From: Oscheius sp. JU75 | Lineage: Eukaryota > Nematoda > Chromadorea > Rhabditida > Rhabditidae | DNA length: 64,000 bases | Assembly (NCBI GenBank): GCA_037178855.1 | Contig: JASJZC010000001.1 | Coordinates: 3,844,001 to 3,908,000 of the forward strand | Direction: 5' to 3' | Shown: positions 22,754 through 35,590 of the stretch, one piece after another | Layout: the number at the start of each line of letters is the position of its first letter | How positions within the stretch are numbered: position 1 is the stretch's first letter | The notes under the pieces: generated by a model | Told to the model about the DNA's origin: nothing | Seen by the model: the letters and a program-made list of their open reading frames with translations, nothing else | Databases searched by the model: none | Translations under genes and position numbers: made by a program

Positions 22754-24549
22754 TCAACAGTTTCCACAATAGGCACCAGCTCCTCCCGGCGGAGGCTGAT
22801 CACCAGCATCGAGACTCACTCCACGACATTCGGCCATATTCGGGATTGGGAGAGCTGTCGTGTCCACACTCGACTGTATCCTCTGCATAACCAGATCCAG
22901 GAGACAGTCGACCGACTTCTCAACGTTTGTACTCGTACAGGCCGAGGTCTCAAAGTAGGGAAGACCGAGTTGATCGGCCAGCTGCTTAGCTCTGGCTGTG
23001 CTCACTTGCCGACGATTCTCCAGATCCGCCTTATTGCCGCAGATTATGATGTCCGGAGTGTCACAATAGGCGTGTACCTGGAATGTGACTTCTTTGGAGA
23101 GTCAAGGCATTTGTTTTGTGGAGTTTACAAAGGTTTGCTCCTATTCGACTAAACTTATCGCATTATTCTGGAGGCTTGAGCTTCACGAAACTTCAACTGC
23201 CCAACGTTGCGGCTTTTCTAAGTAACTGACCAATTCTACAGTTCCCCTAATATAATGAGACTTGAATAAGACAAACAAGACTTTTCAGTAGACGTGCAAT
23301 ACTTCTTTCGGACCCCCTACTTCCGTCTTATACTTGGCTTCGCTCAAGAAAACTGGCCAAATCCCCCTCTTTTCGGAGAGAGGGAGAAAGTCCTGCTTAT
23401 CTGCCAATTTTATGCGTCATTGAAGCGTTCACACTGACGGCGTGGGAAGCGTCATCTGCTGCGTGGGGGCTGTGACGCCAAGGAAGCCGAGAAAAGAAGC
23501 CAGAGAAGCATTGTCAGATGCTCTTGAAAATCGCAATTAGTCATGTCTCGGCCCGTCTCAATTCATTTGGCTCTTGGTCTCGGGCTGTCCGATCGAATTT
23601 CAGTTGAATAAACGAAAAAAGGTCTGGACCTCGTTTGGGCTAATTACATTCCTTATTTCATGGTCGATCCCCACAAGGGGCTGACTCGGCCAAGCAAAGA
23701 ACAAATTTTAACCGGGTTCAAGGACCAGACAATCTTCGACCACACAGAAGTTGGTAAGGCCAGAAGTTCCTGAACTTGTTCACCTCTGGCTCTTACTATC
23801 CAATAGTCAGACTACTCGCTCAAAATCTCTTCGTTCTACATACAAGCTTTAAGACCTTACAGGTTCGTCGTTTAACACTGAACCTCTTTGGTTCAAGGAT
23901 TTTATGGAAAAGAATAAGTCTGCTTCTCACGAATTACTCTGCAGTGAGGAAAACAGTTATCCAACTACCACAATAAACTCACAATTATAGTCAAAAACTA
24001 TTGAAAAGAGACCCACCTTGAGCTGTGATAGCCAGTCCCTGATATTGAGGAAAGACTGCTCATTTGTGATGTCGAAGATCAGAATGAAACCCATGGCATC
24101 TCGGAAGAAAGCTGTTGTCAGTGAACGAAACCGTTCCTGACCGGCTGTGTCCCATAATTGTAAAAGAACTCTCTGTCCCCTGCCACCAAATCCGCCACGA
24201 GACGATTTGTAGACCTAAATTGTGTTTTTTTTTTGAGATCGTCATTTGGACGTGGGCTCCCGGAAATGACTCGACTATTGGACACAAGTGGCACCCACTA
24301 ATTTCCGGACCTTGATTTGGCTCTTAATTGACTTCCAACGTGGTCAAATTGGCCAAAAACTTACAACTTTCTTCTCCTTGAAATCAATGCCCACTGTCGA
24401 AATGAACTGCCCAGTGAATGTATTGTCCGTGTATCGATGCTGAAGTTCTTCTGTTCTCGTTATTATGAAGAACTAACCAAAAAAGAGGTCTTTCCGACTC
24501 CAGAGTCGCCGAGACAAAGAAGCTTGATGAGATAGTCGTAATCACCCAT
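22754..24549 (-). CDS. aex-6: Rab27 small GTPase
   Basis: Rab27 docks secretory granules and synaptic vesicles (C. elegans AEX-6). Four exons (24478-24549, 24365-24439, 24017-24214, 22754-23077) sum to 669 nt, 222 aa. The start [20 protein letters not shown] has the P-loop. [16 protein letters not shown] and the Rab27-specific insert [18 protein letters not shown] follow, then [35 protein letters not shown] and [13 protein letters not shown]. The end is YCGNC, a CxC prenylation site. The last intron (23078-24016, 939 nt) is about twenty times the local norm; I saw no gene in it. Confidence 0.95.
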
Positions 24550-25441
24550 CCAGAGCCAAGAAGGAGGACACTCCCCTGAAACGGAGACGATCGATTCCGG
24601 GGGACAAACAGAGCGGAAAAGAAGGCTCTCTCTCGTATCACAGGGGACCTCTGATAATCGTAGTCTGTCTAGAGGGAAAACAGGGGAAAAGAAGAGAGAA
24701 ATTGACTCCGCGCAGACTTGCTGAGCCAGAAGAGTGAGAGTGTGTTGGGGGGGATCGATCGCCACGACGACGGGGAGAGAAGGGGGGGCGTCTGTGTGTA
24801 TGTATGGGAGAGGGAGCATTTTGGAGCAAATTAGCAGCGAAGGACAAGTCTTGCTGAATTTATGATTCGCTCTTTCCAATGCAGCGAGGAACGTTTGCTC
24901 TTTACCAATCGACAGAATGGTAATTGTGGGAAAATGGTTGTGACAGGCTGAAAAACCAATGCAATCCCGATGGACAACACATATTGGAAACCAGTAATTG
25001 TGAAAGGACCATCAGAGTTCCTCATACATTCTAATTGCACTAGGATTTGAAGGACCCAACAGTTCTTTTCATCGTTCTTTCTTGGCTTGACTGCACAATC
25101 TGGATCTAGTGATCTCTAACAGCTTGTGTCAAACAAGATTATAAGATACCTTTTGTTCTGAACTGGTCTTTCTTGTCCTTGTACCCAGACAAATTACGCC
25201 ACTCCAAAAACATAAAGGTTGAAACGACTACGTTTCCATGTCGCGTGACTGACATAAATCAAAGAACATGAATACAAATTGAACTTGAGCACGTGTCTTT
25301 GGATAGAAATTATCGTATGTGATATTTGTGGATACACACAAATTGTTGGTTGTTATCGGAAATATTGTCCTAGGTACAGAAGAGATATAGGGGGAAAATA
25401 ATTCATGGTTTTTTCAGACTACTGTAGTTTTGTACAAAAGT
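24550..25441. other. intergenic between RAB-27 and malate dehydrogenase
   Basis: RAB-27 promoter side and malate dehydrogenase 3' UTR. No coding exon recognised; a long minus-strand open frame at 24463-24879 is only an upstream extension of RAB-27 exon 1. Confidence 0.4.
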
Positions 25442-27516
25442 TTAGTCGCTCATCTGCTCCCCGTCTTGACTGATGACCTCTTTCGCCTTAAACATTTCGA
25501 TTCCGAGGTTCTGCGCCAGTCGTGTCTAAAAATCTTTTTTCCAATTGTTAGAAAGGAATCTAACCAAGTGTTCTAGTTGACTCTTCTTGTAAACGATACC
25601 GTCCATCTCATCACACAAGAACATATGGGCTCTTTCCGGATCGCCGGCTATTTGAACTGGCCGGGTCGGGTCCATCTGAAATTATTTTCACCAAACATAG
25701 AATGAGGTCGTACGGGTTTGAGATCTCTGGTCTCGTCCATGAACGACTGGAGACGGTCTCCGAATCCGGGAGCGAAGCATTCGGGATCGATGGCTACGAA
25801 GCATTGACCAAGATCGGCATTCTGTTCTGTCGTCTGCCATTGGCGGATGTTCTTTCCAAAGGCCGAACCACCAAGAATACCACACAAGACTTCGACCATC
25901 ATGCACAGACCTGTTCCCTTGTAACCGCCTAAAACATTTACTTGGTCATTTTAAATTTCCTGCATACCGGTCTCTTCTGCTCCCCCCAGCGGCTGTAGTC
26001 CACCTCCTGACAGTACAACCTTCGGATCATGGGTCTCGACTCCTCTGCTGTCTGCTCCCCACCCGGACGGAATCCATTTGCCTCCTCTCTTATCCACGAC
26101 TTCAATTTTCCCGTAAGCGACTGTCGTCGATGCCATGTCCAAGAAAAAGGAGTCTCCGTGCTTGGCTGGAGCTGCCATACAGACGGGGTTGGATCCGAGG
26201 GCTTTCTCAGCTGAGCCGGTAGGAAAGACACAGGGAGAGGTGTTCGTGAAGGCCATTCCCTGAAATATTTGTTGTTTGGAAGTCAATGAGCAACTTACAA
26301 TCATGCCGTGTCGAACAGCGTAGTCTGCATACCAGCCGGCGATTCCGAAATGGTTGGAATTTTTGGTGACTACCCAGCCGATTCCATGTTCTCGTGCCTG
26401 AACGACTTGTTTTCGACAAGAACAAAGCGGAAACTGAATAATCGTATACAAACACATCTTTTCTCTGTTTCTGAATAGAACAGCGGTGTTTACAGGGCCT
26501 ACGCACTGACCAAGAAAAACCATAGCATTTGCTCAGAAGACTCTCATGATTTTCGACTATTGCGATCAGGATGAACTACTCCGGCTTCCTTTTGGTAGGT
26601 CTAATTTTGTCTTTTCTAGTTTTGTCCAACCAGCGGTTAGATCGAAATGTGAGAAGCTCTCCCTTGAGGGAGAAATAATGCGACACACCCTATGAAACTA
26701 TTCTAGATCTCTGCGCTTTCAACTTGTCTGTCCTATCCCATGGTAGTCTTGAGATACAGACAGAACTGTCCCTGCAAAGGACTGACCAAAATCGAGCTCG
26801 AGCTCTGGGAAGTAAGTGTACCGTCAAGAAACTAACACTCTTTAGATAAATCAATTCTGGACAGACAGTTTTCTCACCGACGAGTACGTAACTAACTTTC
26901 AAAACTACACTTGGAGACAGATCAATCTCCAGAGAACCTCGTCCGATCCCTGGGGAAACTACGAAATGGAGGCCTACTTCAAGTGGTACTGCTGTGAAAC
27001 GTGGCAACCGGCAGTAAGAGACAGACAGTTCATGACCAAAGGCGTTTCAGTCTGCCTACAGATTCCAGCTCAAAGCCCCGTTGGGAAAGCATTTCTGGTG
27101 TCTGACTACGGACAAAGAATGCGAGTACGAGATCACTCTTCAGCCTGTCTACCATCCTTGATAAACAATTATAAACACACCTTTTGAACAGCCAGTCTCA
27201 TGCAATAGTTGCCGACAACGGGTCCAAGAAGATTGGAACCGTCAACCCAAGCGGTGGCTCCTTTCTCCTTGATAATCTTGGGTTCTCCTTCCACAGCTGT
27301 CGACTTCTCGGCCACATCCTTGACATAGATGTGGAGTCTGTTCAGACCGTGAGAGTAGTGACCACGGTAGTCAGAACAGATCAGAATGTCTGCGAGCTGT
27401 TGGGCATGGTCGAAGTTCGTTCCGACACTCTGGAGACAGGAAAGGACAAAAAGACGAAGCTCCTTCTTGTTGACTACGATCTCCTCGGACTTGTTGAACT
27501 GTTTCTTGAGCTTCAT
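25442..27516 (-). CDS. Ldh_2-family malate/L-lactate dehydrogenase
   Basis: An NAD(P)-dependent oxidoreductase of the Ldh_2 (YlbC/malate-sulfolactate) family, unrelated in fold to classical malate dehydrogenase. Six exons (27181-27516, 26299-26397, 25968-26259, 25714-25928, 25565-25675, 25442-25525) sum to 1137 nt, 378 aa. Motifs include SDYRGHYSHGLNRLHIYV, ATAWVDGSNLLGPVVG, AREHGIGWVVTKNSNHFGIAG, GMAFTNTSPCVFPTG, LGSNPVCMAAP and GYKGTGLCMMVEVLCGILGG. The start at MKLKKQ lies 2 nt after an acceptor (ctgttccag). An upstream in-frame ATG at 27708 would add 64 residues without family match. Intron 1 (26398-27180, 783 nt) contains a complete gene on the opposite strand. Confidence 0.93.
26571..27161 (+). 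CDS. nested small secreted cysteine-containing protein, uncharacterised
   Basis: Four exons (26571-26648, 26707-26811, 26846-27013, 27051-27161) sum to 462 nt, 153 aa, all phase 0 with canonical GT-AG introns of 34-58 nt. The N-terminus is a signal peptide (MNYSGFLLVGLILSFLVLS). The mature part has a CPC motif (RYRQNCPCKGLTKIELEL), WTDSFLTDEYVTNFQNYTW, WGNYEMEAYFKWYCCETW, and a last exon FQLKAPLGKHFWCLTTD ending VYHP. An N-glycosylation site (NYT) is present. It lies wholly inside intron 1 of the malate dehydrogenase gene on the other strand. No named domain recognised. Confidence 0.7.
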
Positions 27517-27787
27517 TTCTGGAACAGGTACAGTTGGAGGAAGACAGAGGACGATTAGATAAGAGAGCGAGAAAGAGTGGAAAGGATGGTTCTGCACGTG
27601 TGATACCGATGAACTGTGGGATGATGGTGATCTTTTGGACCGGTCAGAATTTGGGTGAGACCGGAAACTGTAAGTGTGTCCATTGCACAGAAATCTAACA
27701 CAAAACATTGAAACATTTTTCTGATCACATAACTATTTAGATCTTTTCCGAATAAAAAACTAAATTCGTGGCGCTCCCAGGAACCTC

Positions 27788-27945
27788 TCAGTTAAGGTTA
27801 CCAACATAAACAAGGAGACTTTCGATGTTTTGATAAACTGAAGGATCCATTTCCAGACGGTGTCTATTGGGAACACACGTGAGTATCGTTTCTATAATAG
27901 CAACATCTTGAAAACAAACCCGTGGAGTTTCGAAATAGTGCATGA
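27788..27945 (-). CDS. candidate last exon of an unknown gene
   Basis: After a strong acceptor (tgttacttatacacag) the minus strand reads MHYFETPRVCFQDVAIIETI, continues RHRLEMDPSVYQNIESLL and ends VGNLN with a TGA at 27788. The stop is 271 nt upstream of the malate dehydrogenase ATG on the same strand. Upstream exons between 27946 and 28540 could not be assembled. Confidence 0.35.
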
Positions 27946-28921
27946 CTGTGTATAAGTAACAGGAAGGACCGAGGAAAGAAAGATGAGAAACTGCTTCGAC
28001 AGAGACCGGAAGAAGAGACAGAGATGAACTGAGCGCTCTTTCTCCGCCGACAGACTGATGTGACCGCACGACGGCATAGGTCATCTTTCGATGGAGGCGT
28101 CCTCTTTGGACAAAAACTCGTTCTGTTGTAATCAAACCTATTTCCGGACTCTTTGACCATTCCTTCATTTCGCTCCATTTTGTGGCCGATGGACCATGCT
28201 CTTGGTCTCCATCCCTTTTTCGGGGTAATAGCTATCTTAAAATGGAAGTGTGACCTTGGACAGTGATGGTGCAATGACTTCGGACGATTGCGGAGATCAA
28301 GGAACCGAAGCAGTTGACGCTGCCAGGACAGGTTACACAGGGCAATGGTGTCTGGCTATGGGAAAGTAACTCAACTTATTAAGAATAGACAGTCAAGAAC
28401 CAAAGTCGAACTGAGGTCGATCATTCATACACAGGAGGAAAACTTCGGAGAGATTCTCGAAAGTCTCTTCAAAGTGTGCAGACAATGGCTGAGAAACATG
28501 CTTTCAAGCTGGCGCCAATTTATCAAGTTTGATTTTTAGTGGTTGCATAAAAGGCGACGATTTATCTTTCTGCTTCGTTTCCACACTCGTCGATCCACCT
28601 TTTCTCGTTTTTTCCACCTTCAGAAACCCCAGATGTCGATCATGGGTATCATCCAATGTGAACTGCAATTTTCGGTCAATGTTTATGCATTTGCCAATTC
28701 AAAATAACCCTGATTCCTGCTGCTCACTCATCCCCTCTTTGTTTTATTTCGCAATAGAGCGCGTCTCACAAATCTACGTCATCTGGTTGTTTTCCCTCTT
28801 CCCGTTGAGTCATTCTCCACTACAAACTGCCTCAAAAGTGATACAAACCCGTTACTTCGACACATTCTCTCTTACCCTCAGTTTACTCATCATTTTATTT
28901 TGCTAAATACCACTTTTCAGC
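27946..28921. other. unassigned region upstream of the ALG-2-like gene
   Basis: Open stretches exist on both strands at 28150-28540 (for example plus 28276-28365, SDDCGDQGTEAVDAARTG), and part may belong to the gene ending at 27788. None could be joined convincingly. 28550-28921 looks like promoter or 5' UTR. Confidence 0.35.
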
Positions 28922-29865
<944 letters not shown>

Positions 29866-31882
29866 TCCCCTGGCCCATCAAAAACATACCTTATTTTCTG
29901 TGATCCCCTTTTCCCCGTGCTCTCACTAATCATTTCTCCCTCAATTTGCAGGCCTCCGGACTCATCCTCTCCTTCCTTTCGAAGTAGTCTATCTAGTGCC
30001 TTTCTTCTCTACTCTCATCGCGTACAACTTTACACCTCTTTGCCTTCTAATGTCCATATGATTGTCATAAAGTGTTCATTATACTGCCCTTGTGTTGATT
30101 TAGACTTTTAGAACAACTCTACCGAGGGTCAGGCTCGGTACATTCTCTTCTTCACTCCATCCTACTGCTGATTAGAAACTGACGAGTTTTAGAAATTGGT
30201 TCTTGCAACATCAGATGGTGATGTATGGTCTCGTTGAAAAGAAGAGGCTGATCAGAGCGAACTTGACGTAGGATAGAAGGAGAATAGCTTCGGAGATTGT
30301 TCAAAACATGAATCGAGAAAAACTGGGATGATGGATACGGAGGAGATAGATCGGAACTCTGGATGGATACAGTTTCTTGCTCACGCTCTGGCGCAGCTTT
30401 AAATGTTCCTCGGTTCAGGATTTTCCAGCTTCTTCCAAAACCTTCCAGCGTCAGCAAGCATCGTCTACTTTTCCTCCTAGCAGAAAAAGTTGGTCTCCAA
30501 GCCTTCTCCTTCGTACATTTCAAATCCACCCTAATGAGAAACAACGTTTTCTTTAAAGATACTCTGGATAATCGACCAATTGACGGAGTGTACACATGAT
30601 TTTTCGAAGAAAGGCCAATTATGCTACATTTTTTCTCCTCTGGATGTTATCGGTCTGGTGTCTTATTCCGATTGCGGTAGCCTCTTCAACGTCCCATGTT
30701 TTCCTGTGTTCCACTAACAAAATGAGTCAAGAATGAAAAGATTCCTATATTTTCTTGTGTTCTCGGGATACAATGAGACATTTTCCACTACGGTTGGTTC
30801 TAGCGTAAAAACGAGGAAAATACCGTGATTCTTGCGCATCTATGATGGTTGTTTTTCGAAAACAACCTTTTGGTATATAAAGGAGCAAAAAGCTGAATGA
30901 TCCAATTTCATCACGTTCGCCATGTCCAGTTCTTATAAGAAGATTCTTAGGTTCTTTTCCAGTTCCTCTCAGTTAGCGGAGTACCAACACGTGGAGATCA
31001 TTACGACTTTGTGTAAACATTTTACTTCTTAAATTTTGTTCGTTAACCATTTACTCTTTCTTCTATTGCTTTGTTTGATCCACGTATTTCTCTTGAACTC
31101 TTGTCATTTGAACATTGGTCAGCCAAAATCCTACTGTTGGAATTTGGGTAAATCCGGACAGGTTTAGGAACTTTCTGTTGATACTATGAAGTATGAGGAG
31201 AGTCTTTTGTTCGGAAGATTACTCCACGTAGTTAGCCTGTTTGGAAGTGAGAGTATATGTGTTATGATAGATGGTGATGAAACAATTGTTATACAGTATC
31301 ACCTCTCCCCTACTACCTAGTCATCTTTGAAACGTAGAACAATATCCAGACTATCCGAACTTCCGAATGTCTCCCGCCCAATATCCACTGCCCGAGTCAT
31401 CAGTTCAATTCATTTCCTCCTGTATGATTAAACTCACTTCAGATGCCCTTCTTTTGTCTGACTTCCTCCGATTTCTCGACTGTTTCCGAGCTCTAATCAC
31501 TCTAAAAGCCTTTCGATTAAGTACGTCGGCCAATAAATTATGTTGGATTGTTGCGGCATTGCTACCTTCTCGTTCGCTCACGCTCTCTTCCGAGGATACT
31601 GACATTCCTCTTTCCGGGATTAAAAACTATGGATAATAGAAAGAAATATGTCGCTTTCCTATTAATTTGTTCACTCATATCCTCGCATAATAGGTTTTTT
31701 CGCCCTCACTGTCGTCGGTTCATCATAGTTTGCTATCAAGAGTCGCTGCACTCTTTGGGGTTCAATGTCAGTTCCCTCCGGGAATAGTAACACTTAGCAC
31801 ATTGACAACCTAAGTAAATAATCCCCTCTCCTCTTTTCTGAATAGAATCTCATTCCTACCGTATCCCAAAGAGCCATTTCAG
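29866..31882. other. intergenic; one TATA-like promoter with a short ORF
   Basis: No recognisable gene. TATATAAAGG at 30874-30883 is followed 48 nt later by an ATG (30922) opening a 36-codon ORF (MSSSYKKILRFFSSSSQL...) ending at 31032. It may be a small gene or a first exon. A minus-strand open frame at 30152-30595 has no domain and no ATG-led start. Confidence 0.3.
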
Positions 31883-32983
31883 ATGTCCTGTAACCTGACC
31901 AATCAGCCTTTCAATTACGCCGAGATCTTCATACCCTTGGGCTATGGAATCCTCTCAATTCTGGTCTATGTCCTCTTGACATTTCTGATTGTGAGAAAGA
32001 AGAAACTGCATCAGCCCTTCTACTACTACTTCATCTTCCTCGGAGCCATGGTAAGAGTACATTGACCTGAACACATCATACCATTCAGAACTCTATTCTG
32101 TGGGTAGACCTGTTCTTCTTGTTCAGACTTCCTCGGATGCCGGTAAGGGAACCATTGAATAAACTGATAGAACTATTAGGACCTCTGTGTCTTCTTCATG
32201 ACCACCTTCAATCAGAGCTCCGTCTTTCTAAACATTACTATTATTCTCTTTACGGTCACTTCGATTGGACAACTTCTCGTCATGATGCTCATCTCTTTCA
32301 GCCGCTTTTTGGCCGTCGTCTGGCCTACTAAACAGGTGACCCTTACCTTTAAAAGACCCATTTTGTATTCATTCTCTAGCAGATAGTCCCTTCTCCTACC
32401 AAGTGTATACTCTCAATTCTGGTTATCTCTCTCGCCTGCTCTTCCATCGTCTTTTCCTGGACAGCCCAATATATCAAAGGTCCTGACGGCTATCCTCTCT
32501 TCAAGACCGAACAGGGTTGGCCATACGTGAGTTTTCTTCTTCGAGAAGGCATCATAAGAAAGTTCAGGTAGCTCCGGTCTACATTATCAGTCCTGTCGGA
32601 GCCGTGTGCTCGATTCTGGTACCGATATGTACCTTGTATGCGGTCTACATTCTCGTGAAAGGGAAGAAACAGAAAAGGAATTTTGTCGAACTGAAACTGC
32701 TCCTCACCAGCTTCTGTTTCTCCCTCTCCTCCGTCTCTCTCTCCATCTACATGGTAGTTTCTGATACTCTGAATCTGAAGTAAAAGTCTTTCAGATTGGT
32801 ATCTTCTTGAGCAAGTACATTCTTCAAGACGACGATCTGTCAGCTTGGGTGGCAGGAATCCGTGAAATTCTTTTGGATTTGGCCACTCTTCCGGCAGGAT
32901 GGCTTCTGATTCTGACGAATCGGGATGTGAGGAGCATCTTTACCAACAAGAAGAAGTTCCTGTCTTCCCAATCGACTTTTTAA
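31883..32983 (+). CDS. nematode serpentine (Srg/Srv-like) chemoreceptor GPCR
   Basis: Six exons encode about 300 residues with seven hydrophobic segments. The N-terminus is MSCNLTNQPFNYAEIF with a glycosylation site (NLT). TM1 is LGYGILSILVYVLLTFLIV; later segments include FLNITIILFTVTSIGQLLVMMLIS, SFSRFLAVVWP (the DRY-like end of TM3), ILSILVISLACSSIVFSW, IISPVGAVCSILVPICTLYAVY and LLLTSFCFSLSSVSLSIYM. The tail is lysine-rich. The LAVVWP region and overall length are as in the Srg superfamily of nematode chemoreceptors. Such receptors usually act in sensory cilia. The ATG follows an acceptor directly (gccatttcag). Single copy in this window. The exact family (Srv, Srg or Sru) is not certain. 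Confidence 0.8.
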
Positions 32984-35590
32984 TCGAATCCTTTTTGTAT
33001 ACATCTGGTTAACCTTTTGCGACGAGACGATCGCTCTCACGCGCGACTGATTTGATACGAGCAACAGATCATTTTAAAGCAATGTTTGCGAATCACTCTC
33101 CTCCCCGTGATTTCCGTCTTTCCCTTCGTCTCTCTGCTCATATTTGTCTTCGCGATTTGTCTCTCTCTCTCTCCCCTTGAGCCTTTTGTGTCAGAGTCCT
33201 TCTACTTCCGAATCGGAACATATTTTAGACCGTGTACCTAATAAAAAAATCCCTGTCTGTCTTTCCAAAGACTGAGGTCATTACTTTTTTGACCACAGCA
33301 GTTGTTTCGCGGCAAACCTGCCCCCTGTTTGCCCAAAGGCAAACGGCACTCTTTGTGACAAGTTAAACGACGCGGAAACGTGTCAGCCGGGGTCGATTCG
33401 CCGACTCTTACCTTCGTCACCAGCTTGTCCAGTCTCACCCGTACTCTCTCGAACAGTTAACATTTGCCCTCAGTCAATCGAGAATGCCCCAATAGAAAAG
33501 CAGAAGGAACGAGTCTCATTTCAAACCATTTGAGCAAAGAATTAGTCATTTGCCTTCCTAATCCACTTGTTGTCTGTTTACATGTCATTTTTAGCTGTCC
33601 CTGTTATTCATACACTTTTCCAGGCTGATACTGTTTGCTCAGCCTAGCACATTATTTTGATTCGGCTCTCTTATTTGTTTTTTTTTGTTTTCTCCATTCT
33701 TTGAAAGATGTCCACCCAAATTGGTTCAGTCTTCTAATGGTAGTCCTCTTAATCTTGAGGACAAATTGTCACCCCGCGCAAGTGTCCACTAGATTTTTGA
33801 TCCTGTGACGTTTCTTTGAGAGCTGGGAAAACAGAACGAAATGGTATAGGAGAGGCTTTGTGCCTTGTTCGATATATGGGCTGCCTCTGCTCCTGTGATA
33901 TATGACTCCGCGTCCCCCGTGGGTTCAATTTTCAAAGAAAGTCGAGTCGAGTCACGGCTACTCACATCCAATTGTCATCTTTTACAATTTTTGTCTCTGT
34001 ACTTCTGGCATGTGCATCGCAACTTGTACTTCAGATCAAAGTTTATCTCATAAAGAAAGATAATTCCAGTGACAATGTTTCACAATGAGATTCATAACAG
34101 ACGACCTCGCAACGATTTGACCCAGCTGTCAATTCACCGAGACAGTACGGTATAAACACCGCCTTAACCCTCGAGTAAGCTCGCTCCGTTGAGAAAATGC
34201 CCGCTCAAATCGCAATGGCAGTCCGCACCTGCTGCCCGCCCAGCCGCGAATCCCGTGAGCTCTGTGACCCTCGTCATAATATTTTCCATTGTTTCGTCTA
34301 GAAATGGTCGAAACTATCTCACTGAGTCATTTCGCAATCTTTTGACTTGAGACAGAATCTGTTAGGCGATGAGTCAGCGATCATTGTTGGAACAGTTTTC
34401 TCACCCTACGTGACACGTTATACACTAGCGTGGCATCATCACCCCAACATTTTTTCCCTTTTTTACCCCCAATGCTTTTGTTTAGTTATTTGATCTCGAT
34501 GTTCCACTTTAGTAAACTTCCTCTTTGTATATGGCAGCTGTACGACTCTCTAACAGTCCCTGTTATCGCATCTCTAATCAGTTGTTTATTCTTACTTCCG
34601 TCGTTATCAGCCCCTTCCTCCCAAAATCCTTTCAAACCGCTAATGTTTCAAGAAGTCTCGCGAAGAAGAGCCCTCTTCTGCCATTTTTGGACTCTTGTTT
34701 GTGCAACGCGTTTCCTGAATCTTTTCCTCTCCCTGCTCTGCCTGTTTGGCTTCCGTAGACTGTTTACCTAGGGCAAAAGGTGAGGAGGCGGAGGGCAGAC
34801 CGTTCCTCTTCGACTCCTCTTCCCGCTCTTCTCTTGAAACCCTCTCGTGGATAAAGTACAGAATTTGAAAAGGCGCTAGTTGTCATGCTCCACCCCCGTA
34901 CATTGCTCACGATTGTATCATCCAATTAGTCTGTTGTCATAAGATGGTTCACGCTTCGAAGACTTTGAACCGGGTTATTGACATCGAAAAAGCTGTGTGT
35001 CTGTGGCAAAGCAGAGCCTAGAAGAGACACAATAATAGCCCCGAAGTTATTTCAAAATTGGGAGTAAAAGTGATGCAACTCTCGAAACAGTTCTTTCAAT
35101 CTTACAGCTAAAATTGAAATTTTTTTTCAGTAGCAAAGCGACTCCGATCTTTAGAGCATTTTGCAGCAGAAACCTGTCCCGTTGAGCTAAAATCTTGTAA
35201 GAACAGTCTCAAAAGAGTCTTTTTTTCGACAAGTTAGATTTCATAAATTTTTATGACTTCTCCCATGGACTTTATCCCCGTCGTCTCACGATTGGCCCTA
35301 TATAAAATTGTCCAAACACCCTTTTCGAATTTTGGAACCGGTGCCTTCTAACTCTCATAACTCGCCTACAATCTGGACGAGAGAACAGGACGATCATTCA
35401 GTTTCAGTCTCAGTTACAGTGTACTGACCACAATCGATTCGCCCTTCTCTGGTTCACTTCGGCCCGCCTCTCCCTCCATTTCTCTCTCTCTCGAGAGAGA
35501 GAGAGGCATAGGTTTCCGGGGCAACCTATACTTCGTCCTCTTTCTTGTATTTCTTTCTTCCCGAAAATATTTCAAAAATCTTTAGGCAGA
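32984..35590. other. large intergenic region with TATA-like elements
   Basis: No recognisable gene. TATAAAC at 34151 is followed by an ATG at 34197 opening MPAQIAMAVRTCCPPSRES before a GT donor. This may be a small gene or an unassigned first exon; its phase does not fit the LAPTM exon 2. TATATAAAA near 35299 could serve the LAPTM-like gene. Confidence 0.3.
35481..35504. repeat. perfect 24-bp TC/GA palindrome
   Basis: Twelve bases of alternating TC run into twelve of GA with no spacer (centre tcga at 35491-35494). It lies 87 bp upstream of the LAPTM-like ATG. It could be a GAGA-type protein site or extrude a cruciform. Function unknown. Confidence 0.7.

Noticed and set aside
24463-24879. N-terminal extension of RAB-27 by about 110 codons
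   Set aside because: Rab27 proteins start directly before the P-loop; the extension has no family match and the [11 protein letters not shown] start is typical.
27517-27708. 64-residue N-terminal extension of the Ldh_2 dehydrogenase
   Set aside because: Serine/histidine-rich without family match, and interrupted by a strong acceptor 2 nt before the chosen ATG.
30152-30595. 147-codon minus-strand open frame
   Set aside because: It opens with GTG rather than ATG, has no recognisable domain, and no splice structure supports it.
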